NCBI GenBank assembly: GCA_017893485.1
Contig: CM030364.1
Location: forward strand, 45,932,754-45,996,753
Direction: 5' to 3'
DNA from: Hemerocallis citrina
Lineage: Eukaryota > Streptophyta > Magnoliopsida > Asparagales > Asphodelaceae
Length of the DNA stretch: 64,000 nucleotides
Under the pieces are notes generated by a model that saw nothing but the letters and a program-made list of their open reading frames with translations, made no database searches and had not been told where the DNA came from. The translations under genes and the position numbers were made by a program. Numbering within the stretch: position 1 is the stretch's first letter; each line of letters opens with the position of its first letter. This document shows, in pieces, positions 1-9,334 of this stretch.

Positions 1-291
1 TTAGAACAACGGTAACAGTTTATTTTATTACTTATACTTTGCTAATCTATTTCTGTGAATTGTTGCCGCTGTTTCTAAGAACGGCAACAGTTATTTCATG
101 TCGTTATTTAGAAGAACAATTGTGGAGGAAGAGAGTTTAATAAGTATTATAACTGATATCGTTATCTCCAACAATGACATCAGTAATGCTAATGTCATTC
201 TTGTGATAACGGCATTATTTATAAGTTGTTTCAGCACTTGAAAGTCTTTTCCAAGTCAGAAGGTTCAAATTTATATAAGAAATGTACTAAT
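1..291. mobile_element. Right-hand part of an old PMD-type MULE (segment left of Copia_1)
   Basis: The stretch carries several copies, in both orientations, of a motif related to AACAACGGCATCAGTT. It also has a segment ending in TTCCAAGTCAGA that matches the subterminal part of the complete PMD-MULE at 31221-35492 (compare about 35220-35270). The element continues beyond Copia_1 at 5668-5875, where its terminal repeat is found. The left part lies outside the window. Seen: the shared motifs and their order. Inferred: that both pieces are one element split by the copia insertion, which the 5-bp duplication ctaat at 287-291 and 5668-5672 supports. Confidence 0.7.
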
Positions 292-832
292 TGTTGGATA
301 ATGGCTCGATTCTGGTTCAGTTGTTTATATCCGTCGTATCTACAGCAATCGAAAGTTTCAGTATACCAGTCGACTGCATATGGATCTCAGTCGACTGTCC
401 CGAAGGAATTTTCAAAGGAGCTAAGGATACAGCAGCAGGGGTTCACCAGTCGACTGAATATGGATCTCAGTCGACTGTCCAGAACAATTACCAGTCGACT
501 GATAAGAAGACCAGTCGACTGTCGGCGGGTTTGTAAATCAGAATAGGCCCATTTCGAAAGGCCCGGTAGTTTTCCTATAAATACACCCGTTAGGGTTTTG
601 TAAAGAGTAACACCTCTATTCGAATTTTGCAGCCGTCATCTTTGTAAGGGTTTGTTTTCGCCCATTGGTGATTATTTGAAGAAGAAACCCTAACTGCCCG
701 GTGGATGTAGGCACTTGTTTGCCGAACCACGTAAATCTTTGTGTCCTTGTGTTTAATTTGTTTCTGGTTTTTCGCTATTTCTCTCTTTGATTGGTGGTTA
801 ATTCGTATTCCGCATTCGTATTCCGCACTACA
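292..832 (+). repeat. Copia_1 5' LTR (541 bp)
   Basis: Begins TGTTGGATAATGG and ends CGCACTACA, so it has the usual TG...CA ends. It is repeated at 5127-5667. U3 holds six exact copies of the palindrome CAGTCGACTG between about 365 and 525, upstream of the TATA box at 576-583. The body is free of long ORFs with recognisable similarity. Confidence 0.95.
576..583 (+). promoter_or_regulatory. TATA box of the Copia_1 5' LTR
   Basis: TATAAATA lies in the middle of the LTR, downstream of the palindrome cluster and about 250 bp before the LTR end. This is where a copia U3/R promoter is expected. The same box is at 5411-5418 in the 3' LTR. Confidence 0.65.
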
Positions 833-834
833 AG

Positions 835-846
835 TGGTATCAGAGC
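835..846 (+). other. Copia_1 primer-binding site
   Basis: TGGTATCAGAGC starts two bases after the 5' LTR. It is complementary to the 3' end of plant initiator tRNA-Met, the usual copia minus-strand primer. Confidence 0.85.
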
Positions 847-868
847 GTCGGGTTCGACCTAGAGAGAG

Positions 869-1717
869 ATGGCGAGTGAAGCAGATGCAACCAAGGATGT
901 TGCGGGATCAAGTTCGTCCAGAACAACGATTCACAACGCAAAGTTTGAAGTTGAAAAATTTGATGAAACAAATAATTTCGGGATGTGGCAGTGTGAGGTG
1001 TTGGATGTTCTTGTTCAACAAGAACAAGATGTTGCTTTGGAGGTAGAAAAACCAAAGAATATGTCCGAAGCAGATTGGAAGAAGTCGAACCGAGTTGCGT
1101 GTGGGACTATTCGGCTCTTTATCGCGAAGGCTCAGAAGTACGATTTGATGAGGGATACCATTGCTGCGGTGTTGTGGAAGAAACTCGAAGAAAAATACAT
1201 GAGGAAAAGTTTGGAGAATCGGCTGTATTTGAAGCAGAGACTTTTTCGCTTCACCTATACTGAAGGTATGTCTATGAACGCTCATGTTGAATCATTTAAT
1301 AAATTATTGGCTGATTTGTTAAATTTGGATGAGCAAATTAAAGATGAAGATAAAGCCCTAATTCTGTTGAATTCATTACCCGAATGTTATGATCATTTAG
1401 CAACAACTTTAATATATGGAAAAGATACTGTTAAATATGAAGATGTTGCAAATGCTCTGTTGAATAATGAAACTAGGAGAAGGGATAAAATGGTTGATAG
1501 AGAAACTTCTGAAGCATTGATTGTAAGGGGCAGAACGGAGACCAGATCTGAGACCAAATCTGGGAATAAAGGAAACAAATCTCGTTTCAAATCGAGAGGA
1601 GTTTCAAAGGACAGAAAGATACCAGCCAGAGATGAATGTGCTTTCTGTCATGAAAAGGGGCATTGGAAAAGGATTGTCCGAAGCTACGAAATAAGGAAAA
1701 TTCGACTGCAAATGTGA
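869..1717 (+). pseudogene. Copia_1 gag (UBN2-type capsid/nucleocapsid), frameshifted in the zinc knuckle
   Basis: Start ATG at 869, 23 bases after the PBS. The first 230 codons have the features of the copia Gag (UBN2-type) domain: a FDETNNFGMWQ-type opening and a stretch around LLNSLPECYDHL typical of TNT1-like Gag. A basic linker follows, then a CCHC zinc knuckle beginning CAFCHEKGHW at 1637. The knuckle is broken: an A-run at 1667-1670 appears one base short, so the last Cys and the link to pol are in another frame and this ORF ends at 1717 after off-frame residues. In an intact copy Gag would be the N-terminal part of one Gag-Pol polyprotein that forms the virus-like particle. Confidence 0.9.
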
Positions 1718-4700
1718 CTGTTGATAATTTAGATAGTGATGATGATTTTTCCTTTGCACTTGCTGCTAGTCCCTCACTTTATCAAGAAGTATGGTTTCTT
1801 GATACAGCAGCCTCCTATCATATGTCTTGGAAAAAGGAGTGGTTTACTTCCTTAGAATATATGGATGGTGGGGTAGTTTTGATGGGAAATGATGCGCCTT
1901 GTAAGAAGGTAGGAATCGGGAAGATTGAATTGTTAATGCACGATGGTCTTATTAGGGAGCTTTCAGATGTATGGTATGTTCCAGATTTGAAAAAGAATTT
2001 GATTTCACTTGGTGTTTTGGAGGCCAGTGGATTGAAATTTGCTAGTGAAGGTGGCATTCTGAAGGTGACTAACGGATCACTCGTGGTGATGAAAGGGAAA
2101 AGAAAAAGGAACTTATTTTTCTTGCAGGGAAAAACGTATTTGGGTCAGGCTGCCAGTGTAACTGAAAAGCCTAAACAGGTTGTTCCCGACTCTACAAGGT
2201 TGTGGCATATGCGACTCGGGCATGCAGGAGAAAAGGCCTTGCAGGGGCTTGTGAAGCAAGGGTTGCTTAAGAATGCTAAAGGTTGCAAGCTGGAATTTTG
2301 TGAACATTGTGTGTTAGGTAAGCAAACCAGGGTGAGATTTGGTACAGCTGTACATCAGACAAAGGGTATCCTCGATTATGTGCACACAGATGTTTGGGGC
2401 CCTACTCAGACACCTTCTATGAATGGTAGACACTGGTTTGTTACATTTGTTGATGACTACTCCAGACGAGTTTGGGTATATACCATGAAACACAAAGATG
2501 AAGTTTTGACATTGTTCACAAGTTGGAAGAAGAAAGTTGAAAACCAGACTGGAAGGAAGATTAAGGTTCTGAGATCAGATAATGGAGGGGAATACAAGAA
2601 CGATCCGTTTCTGAAATTGTGTGAAGATGAAGGGATCCAGAGGCACTTCACAGTTAGGAAGACTCCACAGCAAAATGGGGTTGCAGAAAGGATGAACAGA
2701 ACCTTACTTGAGAAGGTGAGATGTATGTTAGCACAGTCTGGATTGAAAAAGACATTTTGGGCAGAAGCTGTTATATATGCAAGCCACATTGTCAACCGTT
2801 TACCATCTGCAGCACTAGAAGGCAAAACACCTATTGAGGTATGGAGTGGTAAACCTGCATCTGATTATAGTTTTTTGCATATATTTGGTTGTCCTGCTTA
2901 TTTTCATGTAACTGAAACTAAACTTGATGCAAGAGCCAAAAAGGCTATATTTGTTGGTTTTAGTACTGGTGTCAAAGGTTACAGGTTGTGGTGTCCAGAA
3001 CAGAAAAAAATTAGTAATCAGCAGGGATGTTACCTTTGATGAGACCAGCATGAGTAGCTCGGGACAGTCGACTGGGACTCATCCTCAGTCGACTGGTGAT
3101 CAGGAGAAGCAGAAGATTAGCTCGGGACAGTCGACTGACAAGTGCTCTCAGTCGACTGGTGCGAGAGTTCTCCAACAGGTGGAGTTAGAAAAGCTTTCAG
3201 TTGAAAATCCTACTCCTGCCCAAAATGAAGATGATGTGGTTGATACTGAGGATGAGGAAGAAGTTCCTATCCAAGACCCTCCCCAGCAGGAAGAATCAAT
3301 TGCAGCAAGAAGGCAAAGAAGAGATATCAAACGACCATCTCGCTTTACAGAAACAGTTGCATTTGCTCTTCCCATTGTTGATGATGAAGTTCCCTCCAAC
3401 TTCAAAGAAGCTACTAGAAGTTCTGAAAATGCAGATTGGAAAGTTGCTATGGATGAAGAGATGAACTCTCTTCATAAGAACAAGACTTGGGATCTAGTGC
3501 AATTGCCAAAGGGGAAGAAAGCCATCGGTTGCAAGTGGGTGTATACGAAGAAAGAAGGTCCAAAAGACAGTGTTCGGTTCAAGGCCAGACTAGTTGCAAA
3601 GGGGTATGCTCAACAGGAAGGAATTGACTATAATGAAGTGTTCTCTCCGGTTGTGAAGCATCCTTCTATTCGGATTTTGTTGGCATTGGTAGCACAGTTT
3701 GATCTTGAATTGACACAGATGGATGTGAAGACTGCATTCTTACATGGGGACCTAGATGAAGAAATTTATATGTTGCAGCCAGATGGGTATAAGATTGCTG
3801 GGAAGGAAAGTTCTGTTTGCAGGTTGAAAAAGTCTCTCTATGGGTTGAAGCAATCTCCAAGGCAGTGGTATTTGAGGTTTGATCAGTTTATGAAAGTGCA
3901 GAGATATTCCAGAAGTGAGTATGATCATTGTGTCTATTTTAGAAGATTACAAGATAACTCTTTCATATATCTGTTATTATATGTGGATGACATGTTGATT
4001 GCCTCTAAAAATGCTAAGGAGATTCAAAATTTGAAAAATCAGCTGAGTTCTGAATTCGAGATGAAGGATCTTGGTGAAGCCAAAAAGATACTTGGAATGG
4101 AGATAGCTAGAGACAGAGCAAAGGGCATAGTGAGTTTGACACAGAAGCAATATCTCTTGAAGGTGCTGAAACGGTTTGGTATAGATGAGAAAACTAAACC
4201 AGTCAGTACACCCTTAGCCACTCATTTCAGAATTAGTGCTTCTCAGTCTCCAAGTACAGATGAAGAGAGACAGTATATGGCTAATGTACCTTATACTAGT
4301 GTGGTTGGCAGTTTGATGTATGCCATGGTTTGTACTCGACCAGATATCTCTCAGGCGGTGAGTATGGTCAGTCGATATATGCATGATCCAGGCAGAGAGC
4401 ATTGGCAAGCGGCTAAGTGGATTTTAAGGTACATAAGTGGCACCACAGATGTGGGTTTGAAGTTTGAAAGGGATAACAATATTAGCAGGTTATTGGTGGG
4501 TTATGTTGATTCTGACTATGCAGGTGATCTAGATAAGAGGCGGTCTACTACAGGCTATTTGTTTACTATGGCTAGGGCACCTATAAGTTGGAGGTCCAAT
4601 TTGCAGTCTACTGTAGCATTGTCTACTACTGAGGCTAAATACATGGCAGTTGCTGAGGCCATGAAGGAAGCCATTTGGATTCATGGACTTTTGAAGAGCT

Positions 4701-4957
4701 TGGGAATTCATCGGGAGAAGGTGGAGGTACACTGTGACAGTCAGAGTGCAATCCATTTAGCGAAGAACCAAGTTCATCATTCGAGGACCAAACATATTGA
4801 TGTTCGTTATCATTTTGTGCGTGATTTGATAAAGGATGGTGATATTCTTCTGGTGAAGATTGGGACAGCTGATAATCCTGCTGATATGTTGACCAAAATT
4901 GTTGGGGCAGCCAAGTTCAAGCATTGCATGAACCTGGCTAATATTTTGCATGCTTGA
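1672..4957 (+). pseudogene. Copia_1 pol: protease, integrase, reverse transcriptase, RNase H (one internal frameshift)
   Basis: Order of domains: protease (WFLDTAASYHM, catalytic Asp at 1801; the usual Gly after D-T is Ala), GAG-pre-integrase with an HxxxH/CxxC zinc site (about 2200-2320), integrase with D at 2389, D at 2578 and E at 2686 (a D-D35E spacing), a hinge carrying four QST tetrads, RT with the active-site YVDDM at about 3980-3993, and RNase H to the stop at 4955-4957. The reading frame changes at an A-run at 3004-3010, which appears one base too long. Upstream of it the frame stops at 3039; downstream the RT-RNase H frame is open to the end. Apart from the frameshifts in the two A-runs (1667-1670, 3004-3010) and the protease Gly-to-Ala change, the polyprotein looks intact. 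Confidence 0.92.
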
Positions 4958-5115
4958 TGATTTGGAATGGACGGTTGGATTGGTGCTTCGCTATTTGTTT
5001 GCTTAGTATGTGATATCATACTAAGGTGGAGTTTTGGTTTGTTGTTACATTTGGTGATGAGCATTTGTTTTGGAGTATTTTTGGAGATTGCTTGGGCTAC
5101 TTGGAAGATCTCGCC

Positions 5116-5126
5116 AAGGTGGAGAT
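5116..5126 (+). other. Copia_1 polypurine tract
   Basis: AAGGTGGAGAT lies directly before the 3' LTR start, the position of the plus-strand priming tract. Confidence 0.7.
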
Positions 5127-5667
5127 TGTTGGATAATGGCTCGATTCTGGTTCAGTTGTTTATATCCGTCGTATCTACAGCAATCGAAAGTTCCAGTATA
5201 CCAGTCGACTGCATATGGGTCTCAGTCGACTGTCCCGAAGGAATTTTCAAAGGAGCTAAGGATACAGCAGCAGGGGTTCACCAGTCGACTGAATATGGAT
5301 CTCAGTCGACTGTCCAGAACAATTACCAGTCGACTGATAAGAAGACCAGTCGACTGTCGGCGGGTTTGTAAATCAGAATAGGCCCATTTCGAAAGGCCCA
5401 GTAGTTTTCCTATAAATACACCCGTTAGGATTTTGTAAAGAGTAACACCTCTATTCGAATTTTGCAGCCGTCATCTTTGTAAGGGTTTGTTTTCGCCCAT
5501 TGGTGATTATTTGAAGAAGAAACCCTAACTGCCCGGTGGATGTAGGCACTTGTTTGCCGAACCACGTAAATCTTTGTGTCCTTGTGTTTGATTTGTTTCT
5601 GGTTTTTTGCTATTTCTCTCTTTGATTGGTGGTTAATTCGTATTCCGCATTCGTATTCCGCACTACA
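5127..5667 (+). repeat. Copia_1 3' LTR (541 bp)
   Basis: Same length and sequence as 292-832 except for six substitutions that I found by alignment by eye. Six CAGTCGACTG palindromes are kept. It is followed by the duplicated target ctaat at 5668-5672. Confidence 0.95.
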
Positions 5668-5875
5668 CTAATGTCGTTGTTCCAAACAGCAGTATGCTAA
5701 AAAAAATTAAACTGATGCCTTTTTTGAAAAAAACGACATGATCTTAATCTATGACGTTATTTTCAATACCGATTAATGCTGAGTATCCAAAATTGAGGCT
5801 GTTGGATAAATTTTTTAAAAAGTTGATGAGATTGCTCAACATTTTCAAAAAGTGGGTTGGTACATAAAAAAATTC
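5668..5875. mobile_element. Terminal repeat end of the old PMD-type MULE (segment right of Copia_1)
   Basis: After the target duplication the sequence resumes with motifs such as ATGTCGTTGTT, then a terminal segment containing ATTTTCAAAAAGTGGGTTGG and ending AAAAAAATTC. It aligns with the right TIR of the complete element (35372-35492), with many substitutions and small indels. It is therefore an older relative of that element, truncated by the window edge on the left. Confidence 0.65.
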
Positions 5876-6577
5876 TAGTAAAGATGCTCTGTTTGGTACA
5901 TTCAGAAAGAAGTGGAGAAACTTCACAATAATTTTTCGGCTTCCAATCATAGGTGGCCACTAGTGCCAGAGTTTGAGATGAGGAGCAGATGGGCTTTTGA
6001 CCAATGACAATATATTTACATGACCCTTTTTTGGCTGAAAACACCACTCTGGTGAAGGAAAGTACTATGCCTACAAGGAGAATAGTGCAACTCCACTAGA
6101 TGACAAGGGGATGGATATACCCATGGCCATGGGTTCTCTATCTCCTCTGTACTTTGGCTTTTTGGGTCTCTCATCTTTTTTCATGTGTCTTAGCAAATTA
6201 CAGTGTAGTTTTTCCCTGTCAAAAACAGGTGTAGCAACAATGAAACTTGTTCATGCTTCCCATCAGTTTTTTTTTATTTACAAAGAAAATGTAGAGCATA
6301 GTCATTTTTTTTCATCAATACAATGGCAACGGAATAATTCATTTTAATAATTAAAAAAAACGGAATCAACTCATTAACTTCAGAAAGTACAGGACTCTGA
6401 AAATTCCCCACATTCTGTTGAATCCATCCTACTACTAATATCATACTGCATGATGAATATTTCACCCTCATTTCCTTTAAGTCCATAATTCTTCATTGTC
6501 ATATTTTCCCTTGTTTAAACTGCATGAACTTATTTTTATGTCATTGATATAGCAAGCTTATATCAAGCAACTGCCGT
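5876..6577. other. Unassigned interval with two exon-like open stretches
   Basis: About 700 bp without a recognisable element. On the plus strand, codons from about 5907 to 6002 read without a stop and end in TGA; a tract TTCAG lies just before, as at a 3' splice site. A second open stretch runs from about 6045 to 6346. I do not recognise either product. They may be remnants of a host gene or chance ORFs. T-rich runs and an ORF-poor tail follow up to the Copia_2 LTR. Confidence 0.3.
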
Positions 6578-7524
6578 TGTAGAACCTGAATATAAAATAA
6601 TACTAATTTCCAACAAAGTTGTGAAGACTTCAAATACAGAAAGGAAAACAGTAAGGAAATAAACTTGTACAGAGTCGAGATTTTTAAGAATCTCTGTCCT
6701 TAAAGCAGAATTTGCCCCGTAGTGCGACGGTTACCGGCAAATCGCTTCCCAGGATACAACTGTACCTTCTCTGAAGAATGCAGCACCCTTGCTTCAGAGA
6801 CAACGAACTGCTGTCTGTGTGTACTCTCAGTTGACAGACACTGACTCAGAGCAGAGAAAGAAGAAGAGGAAGACTCAAGTGGAAAAATTTTCTGTAACTG
6901 TGTATCAGTTGATGTCTGGGTCAGGATATATAGATAAGAGATGGACTGGAGACTGTTCAGCAGCCATTACTCTGTAATAGCAGAGTAATGGGGACTCTTC
7001 AGTTTAGTAACTGGTGAGCCATTACTCTGCTGTTACAGAGTAATGGCCTCAGTTACTGAATCTGAAAAGTCTTTTCAGTTCAGTAGGGGAAGAGGCTGTC
7101 TGGGCAAAAAAGTAAAATAAAAAATTTAAGCCAGACCAAGCCGAGCCGAGCCGAGCCGGGGCCGGGCCGGGCGCGCACGCGCGCGTGCGCACGTGTGTGT
7201 TTGTCATTTTGGCTAAGTCCTTTCTCCACTACACGTTAGTGGTAACCCCCGGGCCACGCCCTCTAGTCCAGTTTTCTAGTATACATACTAGTAAAAATCT
7301 TTCCCAATTTCCGATATGGGACTATCCATTTGTTAAGTTGGTACCTTTCAAGTACCCAACTTTGGATCAACATTTCTCATTCATACGGAATTGGTTTTTG
7401 GCAAGTGAGTATACTACGGAATAGTACTCGACGAGAGGATCGCAATCCACTCATTTTCCGGCGCCGCCGGTGGCCGGAGCTCGCCGGAATCCGGCCCGGA
7501 AAACTGCAAAAACTAATTCCAACA
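6578..7524 (-). repeat. Copia_2 3' LTR
   Basis: Matches 12276-13216. It starts TGTAGAACCTG, one base shorter than the other LTR start TGTTAGAACCTG, and ends AATTCCAACA. It holds a TATA box on the minus strand (about 6924-6931), a double palindrome just upstream of it, and a CG-rich dinucleotide tract around 7140-7195. Confidence 0.92.
6964..7046. promoter_or_regulatory. Two 28-bp palindromes in U3 of the Copia_2 3' LTR
   Basis: Near-perfect palindromes with arms CCATTACTCTG occupy 6964-6991 and 7019-7046. The second is nearly the reverse complement of the first. On the transcribed (minus) strand they lie some 35-120 bp upstream of the TATA box. The same pair is at 12663-12690 and 12718-12745 in the 5' LTR. 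A role as an enhancer or an RNA/DNA hairpin is inference. Confidence 0.6.
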
Positions 7525-7536
7525 ATCCCCCACATG
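7525..7536 (-). other. Copia_2 polypurine tract
   Basis: On the minus strand CATGTGGGGGAT lies directly before the 3' LTR. The rest of 7537-8130 is the 3' untranslated part of the element; I see no further gene there. Confidence 0.7.
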
Positions 7537-8130
7537 AATGGAAATTACCAGACCATGTAATCCAGACACGACAGAAAAACAAAAAACATGACAGAAAGAC
7601 TCTGAGAGTACAATTGGAAAATCACTGCATCAGGAATGGTAGTAATTTTTCAACTTTGAACCACCCTTAGTAATTAGCTATCGGATTCACTTGACCAGGT
7701 AGTGATCATGATGTCTTGAACTACCCGGACGTTCATGTGAACCTAGACAATAACTATCACACAGTTTCATCTCCTCACAGAACCAAGTTCTCTTGTTGTG
7801 TTCATTTTGGCCTTGAACATCCCTGGTTAATCATGAGTGAACTTGGAGAATGTAGCCTCTCTTCATTCTCCTAGAAACGGCCCCATTTCACACTCACAAG
7901 GTGATTTCCCATAAAGAGTATCCTGCTATACCCCACTTTTATTTCAAAGCTATGGAAATCATTAAAAGCCAAGCTTATCCTAACTATTTGCAGGCAGCAC
8001 TTGTTTTATCATCCTAAGAATGGGTATGAGATGTTAATCTCTAAGTGCTTTCGTTGATTCAACAAGATTTAGTTGTCCCTTTGAACCTAGATCTTGGGAT
8101 CTCCAATTTCATAGGTAGGGTTTCCATCAA

Positions 8131-9334
8131 GTATCCTCTTTCGTCATAGGCTTTAAACCCATTCCTCTTGATGATCTCACAACCTGCTCTCGCGACAGAC
8201 CTTTAGTAAATGGATCCGCTAGGTTGTCGGCCGATTTTATATATTCTATAGAGATTACTCCATTTGAGAGCAGTTGTCTAATGGTTTTGTGTCGCCTTCT
8301 GATATGACGAGACTTACCATTATTGCCCGTGCTATAGCCGATTGGCTGTCACAGTGTACACATAAGGCAGGCACTGGTTTTTCCCACATAGGGATATCCT
8401 CTAAAAAGTTGCGAAGCCATTCTGCTTCTTCTGCCGCTTTGTCTAAAGCAATGAATTCAGATTCCATGATGGATCTGGCCAATAGCGTTTGTTTAGAGGA
8501 TTTCCATGACACAGCTGCACCACCAAGTGTAAAGACATATCCACTTGTGGATTTTGAGTTTTTGGAGTCCGATATCCAGTTGGCATCACTGTAGCCTTCC
8601 AGTACTGCTGGATATCTGGTGTAATGCAGCGCATAACTATGAGTATGTCGCAAGTAGTTCAATACTCTAGTTATTCCTTTCCAGTGACTTCGTCCTGGAT
8701 TACTCGTGTATCGGCTCAGTACGTTTACCGAATGTGCTAGGTCCGGTCTTGTACAATTTGTTAGGTACATCAGACTACCAATTACACGTGCATATTCCAG
8801 TTGTGATATGCTTTCGCCTGTATTTTTGAACAGGTGAAGACTTGGATCGACGGGACTTTTTGCTGTCCCATTGGAATAATTCTTGAATCTTTCAAGTACT
8901 TTCTCAGCATAATGAGCTTGAGACAAAGTAATTCCCTCAGATGTCCTGGAGACTTTGATTCCTAGTATGACATCTGCAACTCCCAAGTCTTTCATGTCAA
9001 ACTTGCCACTAAGCATGCTCTTAGTTTGTTTGATAATGTCGTTATTGCTTCCAATAATGAGCATGTCGTCTATGTATAGACAGACCAGAATGTATCCGTT
9101 TGGAGTATCTTTGATGTAGATACATTTATCACATTCATTTATTTTGAAACCATTTGACATCATAACATTGTCAAATTTTGCATGCCATTGCTTTGGAGCT
9201 TGTTTCAGGCCGTACAGTGATTTTACAAGCCTGCACACTTTATTTTCCTGTCCAGGAACTACGTAACCCTCAGGTTGTTTCATGTATATTTCTTCTTCTA
9301 AGTCCCCATTTAGAAATGCAGTTTTAACATCCAT
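8131..9334 (-). pseudogene. Copia_2 pol, second part: reverse transcriptase core and RNase H
   Basis: Opens with [18 protein letters not shown] directly after the nonsense codon at 9335-9337. RT active site YIDDMLI at about 9070-9060; RNase H follows with SDANW, MESEF and HCDSQSAI. The frame is open to 8255 but a one-base loss near 8313 makes the last residues there off-frame. In the next frame the normal RNase H tail continues (NNGKSRHI, then SADNLADPFTKGLS) to a TGA at about 8131. So the coding information is essentially complete with one late frameshift. Confidence 0.9.

Larger units (their letters stand above)
292..5667 (+). mobile_element. Copia_1: full-length Ty1/copia LTR retrotransposon, TNT1/Tork type
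   Basis: A complete 5376-bp element: 541-bp LTRs at 292-832 and 5127-5667, an initiator-tRNA-Met-type PBS, gag-pol in the order gag, protease, integrase, RT, RNase H, and a purine-rich tract before the 3' LTR. The target-site duplication ctaat (287-291, 5668-5672) is perfect. By eye the two LTRs differ at 6 positions, about 1.1 percent; with rates usually assumed for plant LTRs this means insertion within roughly the last half million years (inference). Integrase before RT defines copia; the gag and pol sequence style is that of TNT 1-94-like polyproteins. It sits inside an older PMD-type MULE end. Two A-run frameshifts break the reading frame. Confidence 0.95.

Noticed and set aside
226..546. 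Plus-strand frames of 81-106 codons at 226-546 and 5070-5381
   Set aside because: They are identical in the two LTRs of Copia_1 and run through U3 and the palindrome cluster upstream of the promoter; not coding.
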